The position numbers and the translations under genes are program-made. Below, piece by piece: positions 33,081-45,530 of a stretch of DNA of 64,000 nucleotides. The notes under the pieces were generated by a model. The model was not told the DNA's origin. It ran no database searches and saw only the letters and a list, made by a program, of their open reading frames with translations. The stretch covers positions 5,853,445 to 5,917,444 of the forward strand of contig NC_043741.1 of assembly GCF_004337985.1 (NCBI RefSeq). The letters are read 5' to 3'. Numbering within the stretch: position 1 is the stretch's first letter; each line of letters begins with the position of its first letter. Source of the stretch: Pyricularia pennisetigena. Taxonomy: Eukaryota; Ascomycota; Sordariomycetes; Magnaporthales; Pyriculariaceae.

Positions 33081-36000
33081 TTTGACTTTGTTATTAGGAA
33101 GGAATTAAAATAAATGAAGCTGCTGATGCAAGAGTTCCTGAAATGGGAAATAAACTTGAAGATCTCAAAGTGATCGTTTGATGAGCAAGAAGGCCAGAAA
33201 ATGTTTTGTAAAGATGGTGATGGCGAAGCTGCGCAGCAGGCTCCTTAGTTGGTTGTGATGTTTTTTTTTTCTTTGGTTTGTGTTGATATTATCTTGGGGT
33301 GTATTATGTGGTTGCGAAGAGCACAGCTCTTTGAAGGAGAGGGAAAAAAGATGAAAAGGGGAAAAAAAGACAAACGACAAAAAAACAAAAACTGGCCTCA
33401 ATCATTCACTTGCTTGCTGAAGAAAAGAAAGGAGGAAAAAGAGAAGACAAGAAGGAGGGGCGAGGGAAGAGGTCATTATATGCGCCGGCCATATATCGAG
33501 GCCAGGCTTGGTTGGTGGTTGTACCGTACGTACCGTATCCGTACCGCTCAGTAGAATACAAACCGCTCACTTCAGTCGAGTTGCCCGGCCTGGACGACCT
33601 AGTCCCTTGGCTGGCTTGCCCGTACCTTGCATCCACATTCGATGGATCTGCGGTTCTAATGCCCCATGTCCAGAAGGTGATCTGCACGAATGGATGTTCA
33701 GGCTGACAAGCAAGGTCTGCCTGCCGGTCGACTAAACCAGACCCGAGAAAAACAAAATAAAAAACCTGCAGACACTTGATCTGTCATGATGCGTGTGGGA
33801 AAGCATGACGGGATAGTGTCGACGGTGATGGGAGCCCTGCGAAACCCTGTGCAGAAAAGCCAATGGGAAGGCGCCTAGGGGGTGGGGAACAACAGTCAAT
33901 ATCACAGAGGGACGAGTGCGCAGAACGTTGACTTGCTGGAGCCGGGAAATCAACGAAGCTACTGCAGGCTCGGCGGCTAAGAGATAGAGGGAGAGCTGCT
34001 GCTGTTGATGATTATTGAGGCGGGGGGAGCCACACCTCGATCGACTCCTACCGACCTGCAAGTGTGATTGTTATGGTTTGTCGTCCATTTGTGGCACCCG
34101 GCAGAGGGAAGGAGAGCAATAAAGTGATAGCAGGGAAATCGAGGGGAGGGGCAGCAACCAGACCTGACAGGCTCAACGACGTGATTTGTGGGTCTAATTA
34201 ACGCGCTAGTCGGCCTCTTCAGCGCTAAACACCGGCTTCCATTGGCCAGGCACAGGCGGGGAGTTGCGCAGTCCTACAGGGGTCCTCACGGCCGTCCCTC
34301 CAATCGGACCCTTGCCTCCCTTCTTTTCTTCGGCTGCATGCGCCTTTCGTGGGCAGTGGAACATACATCACAAAATCCAATCCCAATCGTCGGATCGAAT
34401 GAGAGCTTCGCAAGCCCTTTCTTCCTGCGTATGCCGGCCAGGTGTGACGGTGGCCCTCTTACTCCCCTCCTCTCTTATGCATCTCACAAATAGGAAAAAA
34501 AGTGTAAAAAAGAACTCGGCATGAACAAATAGTTGCCCCACCCGCTGAACCATCTCCCGAGGGGAAGCCTACATTTTGCTGGTCCTAGGCAGGTAATCTT
34601 GGCGTGATATATCATACTGGCTGGCTCCGTGGGATGGGTGGTATCTCGTGAGCACACCTGCAGACTATTATGCGACGTCTCCCACCATGCACAGCATAAT
34701 ACTGACCGTACCACGACCCAGCTGCTGATGCACCTCTAGAGTGGCGAGCTCTCTCAAGCTGCACGATGGATGGTAGGACTGCTGTTCAGGATCGGATTCT
34801 TGCACAGGCGGGATGACGGATAACAGGATCCATTTCGAAGACCGACCATTAATATTCTCTTTTGCTCATTCGACTATCAAAATGCCAGCCTTGGCTAGAG
34901 ATGCGGACTTTTTAGTTGGCCCCTGATGTCAAAATTCATACATACCCAAGATACCATACATTGCGTACAAACCTAACATACCTAGTTAGACAGATATCTG
35001 CCGGCCTACTTTTCCAACAATTAGCAATAACTTCGGATGTCTGTGCTCATTTTTTTGCCGCGATATACGAGCTACCCACCGAGCTACCTACCCAGAAAGA
35101 ACTGGACTGGTCGAGTGGACTTACTGACTAGCCTAGTGCATACCTACGTTGAGCTACTGCATGCTGGTCAAGCTGCATTAGCTCCGGCGGGTAACTGCTG
35201 GTCCATCACATCGATATAGAATAAGCCACATCCAAAGACCGAGAGCAAAATATGTATTCGTTCAGCCGTCTGTATAGCGCCCCCATCCGTGAGATCTCCT
35301 CATGCATGCAGTCATTATACTTTTTGACTGCATCCTGTATGATATTGAACACTGTTCCTGTTCTTCGGAGGTTCCTTGTCCTCTATCGCCTCGTCAGGTA
35401 CCCATGTGATCGTTGTGTATCCTCATTAGTCCATCTGCTCTTTCTTGGCTAAACTTTATCTACTGTACTCGTTTACCGCCAGAAACTATCACGTATAAAC
35501 ATACTTTCACAGAGTAAACGGCAAGTGGCGACTGGCCATGGAATACGTAGACTACAGTAGACTAGAGTCTGGGCAATTTCCACAATAATGGCACCCTTTG
35601 CAAGATACTTCTAAATAGCCGCGGTATCTGCACACATCCCTGCCTGCTTTTGTCTTTCTTTCTGCTCCGCAAGCCGATATAAGGCCGTTCTCCGGAGCTT
35701 TTGTCGCCAGATATCCACTATTTACCTGTCAACGCATCTCCGTTTGCGCTTAAGACTCCTACTAGGGCCCCGTACCGTGCTTTAAGTTGCCACATACCCA
35801 AGATACAGACAGGTACGTGTAGTACATTTCAGTACAGTGACAATCACTAGAGAAATATCGCCTTGGCCATTGTACCGTCATGTCACAATATGTATGCACG
35901 ACGATAGCATGGCAAACGTTAACCCTTCAGCATTGGCGCCTTTTAGCTTTTGGAGAAAGTGAGAGAACTCAATTTGTCCTCGGGGACCATGTATCTACTC

Positions 36001-36394
36001 TCAACTATCTTCTTTTGTTGCGGGTAATCTTTCCCTCGTCACATTTTCCTTTACTGTCCGGTGACATGGTTCCAAAAAAGCCAGAATGCAAATGCGACTC
36101 TCAATTATCGATCAAAACCATCGCCTGAGAAATGACCATCCGCCATCTGCTTCTCAAGTCCATCATCGCAGCCTAAAAGAACTGCGTCTCTGGCTTTGTT
36201 GAACTAGTGGAAATCATAGAGATAACACCCTCTGCCCTCCAACTTGGAATGAAAAGAAGAGATTTGGAAAATGACGAATGAAGCTCATCTGCATAAATTC
36301 CTCCCCTTGCATAGGTCAACTCGCATCATGTAATTCAGATGAGGTCTCACGCCAAAATAGCCGAGGAGCCTAAACTGAAGACGAGGCCGTATTA
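33081..36394. other. Gene-free 3.3-kb stretch
   Basis: This is the upstream region of the glycogen-binding gene and 3' flank of the Pro-rich surface-protein gene. The first 500 bp are rich in A and G runs. I found no frame with a domain, splice logic or sustained codon bias, and no tRNA-like A and B boxes. Confidence 0.5.
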
Positions 36395-37374
36395 TCAAAG
36401 GAGATAGACAGCTGCGAGGCCGACGATGGCCATAGCTACACCAGCTTGCTCGACGACTGGAGCACCCCCAGTTGGGACCATTGGAGGTTCAGTTCCCTGA
36501 GGAGGGGATGTAGCGATGGGAGGTGGCGTGTTGCCCGGACCGGTGGCTGTACCTGTCGGGACTCCGCCGCCTGGAACACTAGCCGTTGGTGCAGTCGGTA
36601 TGACCGTAGGCTCAACTGGGGGCAGACCGGAACCGGCGGGTGGAGGGATCGGAGGCTGTCCAGGAACAGGAGTAGCCGGAACATCAGGTTGACCAGGAAT
36701 TGAGGTAGCTGGGATGTCAGGCTGACCAGGAGCAACGGGAGGTGCATCGGTGGGAACACCAGGGATTCCAGGAGCAGTGGGTTCGCCTGGATTACCCGGA
36801 GTCGTAACTTGAGGCTCTCCAGGTGCAAGCGGAGTGGTAGCGACACCTGGGGGGCAAGGCGTGGCAGCTCCGGATGGAGTCTTGGTGGTCGAAGGTGTAC
36901 ACTGCTGGGTAGGCAGAACAAATGTATTGGTTCCGCAGTAGGCCACACAGTTCTTCTCACCTGTTTGAAAATATCCATGTGTAAGAGGATGTTCCATTCA
37001 TTGGATTTCTATATGGCCGGGGATCAAACTCACAGGCAGCGTCTCCGCTGTTGGGGGAAGTCTGCCAGCAAGTGCCGGGGGCTTCAAGAGGGAATTTGGC
37101 GGCGAGAATCTGTATATTGTCAGAAGGGCCCGACGAACAAGCCAATAGTTCACATGCATAACAATATGATGCAGATACTTACATCACAGCAAGACGACAC
37201 CTGGGCAACTCCCTTGTCGTCACACTTGACAATGTAGTCGGTTGCAAGAGAATCGCCAAGGCAGAACGATCCACCAGGCTTGAGGCATGCCACGGTGCCG
37301 TTTCCCCAGGAGGTTATCTGGCCATTGACCAGTGTCAACACTGCCAGTGAGGTGAGGGTGGTTGGGATCTTCAT
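36395..37374 (-). CDS. Secreted Cys-rich protein with collagen-like Pro/Gly repeats and GPI signal
   Basis: Three exons (37374-37183, 37109-37034, 36960-36395) with two 73-nt introns encode 277 residues. The ATG at 37374 starts a signal peptide ending near VNGQ (residue 19). Residues 20-115 carry about twelve cysteines, including SSCCD at the first splice and CEKNCVAYC at the second, a compact disulfide-rich domain. The remainder is an imperfect repeat built on PGxPxxP units (for example GQPDIPATSIPGQPDVPAT), rich in Pro, Thr, Gly and Val. A hydrophobic end, VAMAIVGLAAVYLL, suits GPI anchoring. I infer a plasma-membrane or wall protein with a stalk-like repeat. No named family is recognised. 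The repeat region may vary in unit number between isolates. Confidence 0.88.
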
Positions 37375-40300
37375 TGAGGGCGAAGACTTGGTGGTTCTGG
37401 ACGATGAGGTAGGTATTAATGAAGGATTCGGTTTGGTGATCTCTACCAAAAGCACTTCTCAAAAGAAAATAAGTGAAGGTATCGTTGAATGGTTGCAGAG
37501 AGAAAATTTCGAAACGAGGAATGCACTGCCCAGACTGGAGCCGCAGCTGTATGGTTTAAATGCTCTTTGAAGTAGGTGAAAAGATATGGAAGTGAAAGAT
37601 CCCAGAAAACGAGCCGAGAGATGATGTCAAAGATGGTAGCCGACAGTTGGCTTGTGTCCACGAAGGGGAAAAAGGATTAGGAGGACGGACAGAGAAAAAT
37701 TTTCGACTTGTTTGCTGCGGGATCGGATTTGGTGACGTTGACGTTCTTGCTTGGCTGTCGAGCTGGGAAGGAACATTCAGAACTAGCTGAGCAGTTACCC
37801 TCCCGGCAGAGATGTTCCTACGGGCAGGTAGAATCTGACGGTATGGTGAGAGGGAATTGAGATTCCCACTCGTACACTTCCAACGCACTATCTAATGATC
37901 TAGCTGGCCTTTCTGTCTACTAAGCCAGTAAGGAATATACGCTTGGTTTGCTTGTCCCCCTGAACGGTACCTAGATACATCCCTTTCGTAACTGGATACT
38001 ATCCCCCTCTGTAGGCTCCGTTTGAGGCTCTGTATGGAACAGGTCGTTTGTTGGTTTACCACGACGCTATGGTGGACAAGTCTGGGGATCTTACACATGT
38101 GCTAACCACAAGGGTTCTTGTGGAAAATTGAAACCTTAACACAAATGTTGTCCAACGCAGCAAAACAAGTAACTTAGAGTTGACTAACCGCACCTCACCT
38201 TTCCCATACTGTAACTACCTAATACCTTACCTACATAACTGCTTGACTTGGGTATTTTTTATTTAATCTCCTTGCTAGCATATGTACAAGTTCCCTGCTC
38301 ATCAAATGGATAGGCAGATAGGTACATATCTATACATGATGCTCCAGCCGCTACTTCATCGGCAATTAAGACCAAAAGAGACACCTGGGTGCTTCAGAGA
38401 CGATCTCGCACTGACAGAGCTATCTGTAGCAGCCAACACTGGATTATCCAAGCCTATGCTTGTACAACTGACTTGCTGCTAGCCAGATACCAGTTGACGA
38501 TGTCGTCCTATTGCAGGATTGGATGTTCATCATCGTCCACCGTCCTGGCACACATGTACAACGTTAACGCAGCCTTGAGCTGGCCTGGGTTGCCCAAAGT
38601 TCTGTATTAGTCGCTTATCCGCATGACCCAGAACCGATTTCCCATTTCGATAACTACAAATGTATCTTAGGTAGGCGCCGTTGTCCACGAACAGCTCTCG
38701 TATGTAGGAAGCGTGCACACGTTACCGCTTTACTGGCGTTCTTTTACCAAAGTATCCAGGCAGCCAGCCGTATTTAGTTTTTAGCTATGCCAGATGACTA
38801 TCAATATCCAAGTTCACAGCTGCTTGCTTGTGTTTTGTGCCATCTCAAGTAGCCTATTACCTGGCCTATTACATGCATGGTCAGTGGTGGATGCTCGTCA
38901 AAATCTTCCTCTTATGTTCGTGGACTGTTCGCCGTCTTGCGAGATTGTAAAGAAAAGTTACGCTCTTGTATGCATAAATATTCCACACAACTTCAGACAA
39001 ATGCCATAATAATAACATATACGGTAAACTTGGATGTTGTGATATGGAAAATACCGAAATAATAGTACTAAATGGGGAGATGTGTCAAGTAGATGAGAAC
39101 TAAATGACCGGAATAGTTCATGAGGCTCGCTTTTGTAATTTGTACGGTTCCCGTAGCCTTGGATACACAGCAATGAATGTGTTACAGTATATCGAGGATA
39201 TGACAAACACCAAGCCGTCCAGTAGTAACAATGAAGTTGTTGCAGCCTATATTTACCGAAGTCACTGGCATTAGTCATTGACGGGAGCTTTCGTCTTTTG
39301 GCTGTGTTGTCTAGTGCAAGAGAAATGTAATGGTTAACACTCAATGACAAGCCCTTACTACCAATTCTTCTCCGCAATTGAGTAGACAAACCCCATTTCA
39401 TGTAAAAGAGAGAAAAGGCCCCACTCAAAGGCAGGGTGGCTGGCAGAGTGGACCGAGCACTTTAAATCCCTGCACATACTGACGTTGATGTCGAAATTTT
39501 GAGCAAAAGCCAGAACCGAATAATTCAAGTTGTAGTTTTACCTACAGAACCTAACTGGGAAACTATAATAACTTACCACTCAACCTAAGGAACAGGACAT
39601 CCCCCTATTGAGCAGCGTTAACTTGAATACTTCTTGGCTGCATCGCGCTTCTCGGGCCTACCTCCCCATAAGCAAAACTTGGAAGAAAGCGAGTTGCAGC
39701 CATCCTATTCGCCCTCCCCTATATGCAGACAAATAAAGACCGCATGCAAACAGGAGGGGGGTCAAGCGAACCTTTATGCCTCTTTTTCTCCTCGCGACCT
39801 GATTTGCTCCAACGATATGCATGTCCTGCGCGACTTTTTTTTCCCCCCCTTCTTTAGTCTGTTCTGTTTCTTCCTCCATCCTTTCATCGCTGTAAAGGTA
39901 GGGCAGTAAGAGGAAACGCAAATAGGGACCCTGGCAGTTCGTGTCCTCTACTTGGTGGCTTGTTTCTCGGGTTTGCCCTAAAAATTTCATGCCCTATCTG
40001 CAGGGACTTGTCTGGTCTGGTCTGGTCTAGGTCGCTCGTCACAAGGTAGGGATGAATATTACCATATTAACTAACACAAACCAACCAGCCGAATTACAAA
40101 GCTTGCACCGGTTTGCAGTTGCATATTGGCTGATAGCGGCAGGGTATCGGCGTCGTTGAGAGATCATCCCTTGCGCAATTGGTTCAACTTGACAAGATTA
40201 GTGCTGCAGCTTGTACTTTGACCATTGAGCGCCCAGGGACTCCCGGCCGATCAATTAATTAGACATGCAGGTGCTGCTGTGGTGCTATTTTTGGTGGCTA

Positions 40301-42074
40301 TTTTTCTTCTGGACCAGCTGCGGCGAATTTGTATATGTCGCTGAATCTTTCTTTGCAAATTTCATAAGAGAAGAACATGGATTCCGTACTTCTCCTTTGC
40401 TTTTCTAGCTACCTGTGTGTCTGATTCTGTTCAAGGACCTCGCGACTGAAAACCAGCCGTGTAACAACGTTCCACATCAGGTCAAACAAAGTAAACCAAA
40501 CATCACTAGATAAAACCAAGTCTTATCTACGCCGTGGTTCTAGACCTAGTCTGGTTCTAGCTCGAATCCTAATAGCACGTGAGGTCGGCATCTGTAATAA
40601 GAATCTAATGGGAACTAATACCCTAGTATGGCTCGTGTTTTTGACACAAGCGTCGCATACTGCAGGGCAGAGGTCACAGGCTCTCAAGAAAGAGAACGGA
40701 TGAATGAATGTGCACAGGATCCAGGTGTGACGCCTTAATCCGGGGCATACCTTACACAACTTATGTAACAAGGCATCTCACCTTACGTGTATTGTGCGTA
40801 TTCGTGAGGTGATTGATAGTCACTTTGTTTTTCACCTGGTCCTGACCTTAGTTAGGTACGTAGGAAGGCAAGGCAAGGTAAAAAGGTATCTAACCTAAGG
40901 CACTTTAGCCTCTCAGAAACTGGATGGGCGTGGGTCTTGCCCTGCTCGCTTGCCTGGTTAGGAACCCACCGTAGTTCTTTCTCCAACCGCCACCAACCAG
41001 CCTCTTGCAAGCGGAGCTTGCCTGGACCCAATAATCAATAGGGCAAAAAGAATGTCAAATCCCCACACTGCAGCCACTTCGCGACGGGCTGTGGGTAGGA
41101 CAGGACATTCCCCCTCTGGCGTGCGGGAGCTACGTATTGTATTCCAAGTTCTTCTTCAGCCCGCATGAAACACTCTTCGTGGCAGACCTTTGCGATTGGG
41201 TTTGTGTCGTTGACCTGATTACAGCACATTTATCGATTTAATTTTTATTATTATTGTTATCGTTCTACTTTCTTTTTTTTTTTTATATTCCTTCTTAGTG
41301 GCGACTGGAACATATTGGTTTGCTTCTTTTGCATCGTAGGGATGTGCCGGCAGTGACTATTGGACGGAACAAGTGCGGGAATCCTCGGTCTGATGTTCAC
41401 GACGCGCGATTGATTGGCGATCGACTTCGACGACTTCGAGCTGAAGGACACGACACAGCTCGACAACCAGTACCAAGGAATCGCCTTGTATGCGCCACTA
41501 CGTACTGCATCGCGTCGAAGCTTGGGATATTTGGACGCAGGGAACAGCTCGCGCATTTATCGGCTTGTGCGCGATCCATGGCGGCGTCGGTTGCCCTGAG
41601 ACAAAGAATTACAGTGGACAGGCACCTCGAGTAGAGTCATCCGCCGCCTGCTTGTCTCAAATGGAGGCGTGAGGACCATCAGTCCCTCCTGTTTTCCGTC
41701 CCAAGCCCAGGCCAGACCATGTTTAATTGTCAAGTCGAGTCGACTCAACCGGAAACATTTGCATTTGTTCATCACGTTGCTCTGACCAGTATTTCACCTC
41801 CCTCAGCCGCTGAATTTGAACAGGCCGACGACGTTTTGTGTACGTCACTACCTTCCTTCTCAGCGCAGTTTGGAGGCAGTTGGAAACCTATGTATATTGC
41901 GGACTTGTACATCGCTTTGTTCGTCGTCATGCAACGACCTGACCATCGGTGAAGACTTGCGACCAGCGATATTACGAAACAGCGCGTGTGCGCCACGATC
42001 GACTGTAACCTAGTACCAGCGCGCGCGATATTTTCTTTGGTTTATCGAGCGGTAGCGGCGCTTCAGAAACTCAC
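37375..42074. other. Gene-free 4.7-kb divergent intergenic region
   Basis: It separates two divergent genes. I see no frame with a domain; those at 38958-39428 and 39634-39990 look random. A (TCTGG)n repeat is at about 40011-40028 and CCTTACC/AAGGTA-type words cluster near 40850-40900. The stretch from about 41230 to 42074 is likely promoter and leader of the rightward gene. Confidence 0.5.
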
Positions 42075-45000
42075 ATGCAGGAGCGTGCCGATTCAGACCC
42101 GCCGCCGGCAAGCTCGTCGGCGGCGCAGGATGTCCTTGGAAAGCTGCGGTCAACATCCACGGGCCAGCCGCTGCTGTTCAAGAAACGCAAGATTTTACCT
42201 CACCCGAAACCGAACGATTATACTACATGGAGAAGCGCTTCTGTAGGTGCTGCTCCTAAGCACAACAAGATGGTATTTGAAGCCGGACAATATGGAATGA
42301 CTTCTGGCATACGGTCTCCAACCTTGAATCATCTCTCGAACCATGCACCTAGGCAGCATCAGCCTGTCCGGAAAGGAAGCGGACCCGACTTGCCCCCTAC
42401 CCCGCCGGCGCATTCGCGCAACTCCTCCTCTAATCACTCGGTCATGCCGCCGAGCCCACCCTTCGTTGATACGCCTGACACCAGTGCCGAAGATGTGCGA
42501 AAGTCGATTTCGTCCAGCGCTAGCCCTCCCCGAACTCCCAGGACACCAACGAACCAAAGAAGCCCGCCAACTCCAGATGTGACTCCTCCACAGGTTTATG
42601 TCGAGAAGCGACCGCGTCTGAATCGACCGCCCGTATGCGATCGCCTACCTTCCAAGGCCACCACCGTGGCTTCTCAAACCGAGTCGTTCAGGACTGCTCC
42701 GGAAGTTCCATACTCATCCGAAGGGGAGGACAGCACTCCGGCGCTTAGGCCCATGGTCTCGTCCGTACGCACCTCTTCCCAAAGTACCGTCCGTCAAACC
42801 AACGACGATGGATCGAAGAACACAAAGAAACCGCGGACGATCGGGCTGGGCCTCGGCTTGGAGTCCAGCCCTGTTACGAGCCCTGAACCCAGTCCCCTAA
42901 CTCCTGGCTCAAAAACATCGGATCAGTTTTTAAACTTCGACGGCGAGTGGGGGCCCGATCAGCGATGGGATCCAGACGTGAACCGATCCGTCGCAGCTCG
43001 GAAGCATGAATCACCTCGCGGAACGAGCGGCCAAGAGGTAGTAGAAGATAATACTGTGGCTGCCACAGCTGCTACGGAGGCACTTCGCGCCATGCATCTC
43101 CCCCAAGCCGCTATGGCTCTACCCTCACCACAGGCAATTCCTCGGGAGAGGGAAAGACGCCGGACCCTCCAAGATGAACCCGCTTTCAGGCATCGATCAT
43201 GCCCATCGCCGCCTGACCTTGAACCGTCCCCAGAACTCATTGCTTCAAAGGTCACATTGACAAGACCTGAGATAAAGCAGCGCAGAATATCGACAGCTTC
43301 TTCCAAGTCTACTACTTCAAATAGGACCACCGAGGCGTCATTGACCGACGCCACGTCTCGACGGCCGAGGACATTGCGTCACGTCAGAAAACTGGACGGG
43401 CTCCGCAATTCGAAGCAGGATCTTTCTTCGCCAAAGCAAGAGCACAAATCAGCTCAAGTGGAAGATGATACGGTCAAACGGCCTCCTCTGAGTGGGAGGC
43501 TTTCGGAATCGCGTCATCACAGCTATGCCTCGGTCAGCACTGCAAACTCCATCTCAAGTCGGAAAGCACGCAGAGAGGTTATCAAGAATGGAGGCATCCC
43601 GGTGGTAGTGATACCGCAACGTCGATCCTCAATCAAGTCAGCTAGCGAAACGCCGTCACTGCGGTCAGCTAAAAGTAGTACAAGATCGAGACGTAGCCAT
43701 AGTGTTGGCTCATCTTCGCGATATCCTCCGTTGACACAGCTTTCAAACGGCAAAGATCTCACCTCATACTTCGACCCGGTCCCTCGTCGGGGCAGGAGCC
43801 GATCCCAGACGGGCGGTTCGGAGCCTGGAGACCAGCGCACCATGGACTTCCCTCCCATTGTGCCCAGGCGCACGTCGTCACTTTCTGCTCCGACAAGTAG
43901 GAACACATCCAGGGCGGGCTCATTGACTGCCGACAGCCTGGGACAGCTTGAGAAAGTAACGAGCCAACAGCTCGATACAAGGTCCAGAGTCCAAGCAGCG
44001 CCGCGGCCCCAATCGCAAAAGTCATACGACTCGAGGCAGGATCTGCCTTCTCGCCAGAAAGAGCGCCTTGCCGAGGAACGTAGCGAGCCTGTATCATCTG
44101 CAGATTCCATAAAGTCACCACGACAACACTCGGTGCATAAGCTCAGCGTTGATCATCACGGGGATCCATTGTTTGGCCGACGGTTGGCTGCCCAGCAGAC
44201 ACCGTTTTCACAGTATTCGGTGGAAACCAATGCGACGTCTCACGCAGAGGTGTCTGAGGCTCAAGCCGTTAGTCTGTATGCTCATCAAAACACATCTGTG
44301 CTGATGGTGGATCACTCGGCAAGGCCAAGTGAAAGTTCAAACAGCTCTCTTGCCCCTAGATTGGAACGTCCCATCATCAAGACGATCGACACAGACGCAC
44401 GCACCGGACCGGTGACACCTCCACAGCCGACATTCTCCCTGGATGATGTAGATTCGCCTCTACAAAACCCGCGGGCTCCCCCAAAGCCTCCTAGCACGCG
44501 GGTCGTACCTCCAGCTATCGCTTTCATCCCAGCAACTCCATCAGGGTTGACGCCAGCACAGGAAAAGGAAATGCAGCTCGGAAATTTCTACGAAGAGGTT
44601 TCACAGCGTCCACCCATGCCTAGGCGTATGTCGACTGTGGTACGCAGGGCTCTGGGTCGGCGCGAGAGTTATCACGAGCCATCGGCATCTGCAGCCCCCA
44701 AGAACTCGGGCGGAATTTTATCGCGCACACTGTCGCTCACAAGACGCTCGAGCCTTCGCGGCCAACGACCGGACGATGGAGATAGGGAGGGTGTCAAAGG
44801 GGATAGGAGACACACGGTCTCAGCATACGGGGGTCCCGATGATGAACTGGCAGATCCAACCAGATTGCATCCTCTTTGGCGACCAGCGTACGCCGATGAC
44901 GAGTCCGATCACAGCAGTGACGAGGAGTATGACGATGAAGACGACAATCACCACTACGACAGGCGGGAGGCACGGCCACGTCGAACCTTGTCAGAGCGAA

Positions 45001-45530
45001 TGAGACGCACATTTGCCATTCTGCCAAATCGCGAAGACTATTACGGATCTGAAGACCCATATGTCCAGCCCAGGTCTCCCATTCGTCGCACCGTGCACCG
45101 CAGCAACAGCGGCAACCTACGTGTGGTCAAGAACCGCGCTAGCCTCGAGTCGATCTCCCGGCCACCCATTAGCTACATGGGGAGACCCTACACGGCGCCG
45201 GGTCAGGGCCGAGGAGGTGACAAGGGACGAGGCCGACTTTGGAGGTCTCTATCTCAGCGACGCTCAGAGGCTCCTGTAGTTGGTGGTGGCGGAGGTAGAG
45301 GCTCGCTGCCCAGGCGACGTCTATCCCTTCGCGGCACGGCGCTCGACCCGTCTGGAGGGCTTGGCTTGCTGCAAGACCTGCCGCGCCGGCTAAGCGAACG
45401 CAGGCGCGAAAAGAGGAGTCAAGAGTTGCGTCGAACCATTAGTGGGCCGCGCGAGGTGCGCGATGGCGTCGGCGAGGTTATCAGGCGGAGGAGCGATCAC
45501 CGCGGCACCCACCCCACATACAATGCGTAG
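42075..45530 (+). CDS. Large intrinsically disordered Ser/Arg/Pro-rich protein
   Basis: This is a single uninterrupted exon of 1151 residues starting at the ATG at 42075. Composition is Ser, Arg, Pro and Thr rich throughout, with many SP/TP and RRxS sites (for example SPPRTPRTPTNQRSPPTP), so heavy phosphorylation is likely. A short acidic His-containing run (SSDEEYDDEDDNHHYD) sits near residue 960. More conserved-looking islands are PRRMSTVVRRALGRRESY and a basic C-terminal block with LWRSLSQRRSE and SLPRRRLSLRG. No enzymatic or membrane domain is seen. Such proteins in filamentous fungi are often polarity, septum or signalling scaffolds, but this one I cannot name. The unbroken 3.4-kb frame is strong evidence of coding. 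Confidence 0.85.
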   Translation: MQERADSDPPPASSSAAQDVLGKLRSTSTGQPLLFKKRKILPHPKPNDYTTWRSASVGAAPKHNKMVFEAGQYGMTSGIRSPTLNHLSNHAPRQHQPVRKGSGPDLPPTPPAHSRNSSSNHSVMPPSPPFVDTPDTSAEDVRKSISSSASPPRTPRTPTNQRSPPTPDVTPPQVYVEKRPRLNRPPVCDRLPSKATTVASQTESFRTAPEVPYSSEGEDSTPALRPMVSSVRTSSQSTVRQTNDDGSKNTKKPRTIGLGLGLESSPVTSPEPSPLTPGSKTSDQFLNFDGEWGPDQRWDPDVNRSVAARKHESPRGTSGQEVVEDNTVAATAATEALRAMHLPQAAMALPSPQAIPRERERRRTLQDEPAFRHRSCPSPPDLEPSPELIASKVTLTRPEIKQRRISTASSKSTTSNRTTEASLTDATSRRPRTLRHVRKLDGLRNSKQDLSSPKQEHKSAQVEDDTVKRPPLSGRLSESRHHSYASVSTANSISSRKARREVIKNGGIPVVVIPQRRSSIKSASETPSLRSAKSSTRSRRSHSVGSSSRYPPLTQLSNGKDLTSYFDPVPRRGRSRSQTGGSEPGDQRTMDFPPIVPRRTSSLSAPTSRNTSRAGSLTADSLGQLEKVTSQQLDTRSRVQAAPRPQSQKSYDSRQDLPSRQKERLAEERSEPVSSADSIKSPRQHSVHKLSVDHHGDPLFGRRLAAQQTPFSQYSVETNATSHAEVSEAQAVSLYAHQNTSVLMVDHSARPSESSNSSLAPRLERPIIKTIDTDARTGPVTPPQPTFSLDDVDSPLQNPRAPPKPPSTRVVPPAIAFIPATPSGLTPAQEKEMQLGNFYEEVSQRPPMPRRMSTVVRRALGRRESYHEPSASAAPKNSGGILSRTLSLTRRSSLRGQRPDDGDREGVKGDRRHTVSAYGGPDDELADPTRLHPLWRPAYADDESDHSSDEEYDDEDDNHHYDRREARPRRTLSERMRRTFAILPNREDYYGSEDPYVQPRSPIRRTVHRSNSGNLRVVKNRASLESISRPPISYMGRPYTAPGQGRGGDKGRGRLWRSLSQRRSEAPVVGGGGGRGSLPRRRLSLRGTALDPSGGLGLLQDLPRRLSERRREKRSQELRRTISGPREVRDGVGEVIRRRSDHRGTHPTYNA

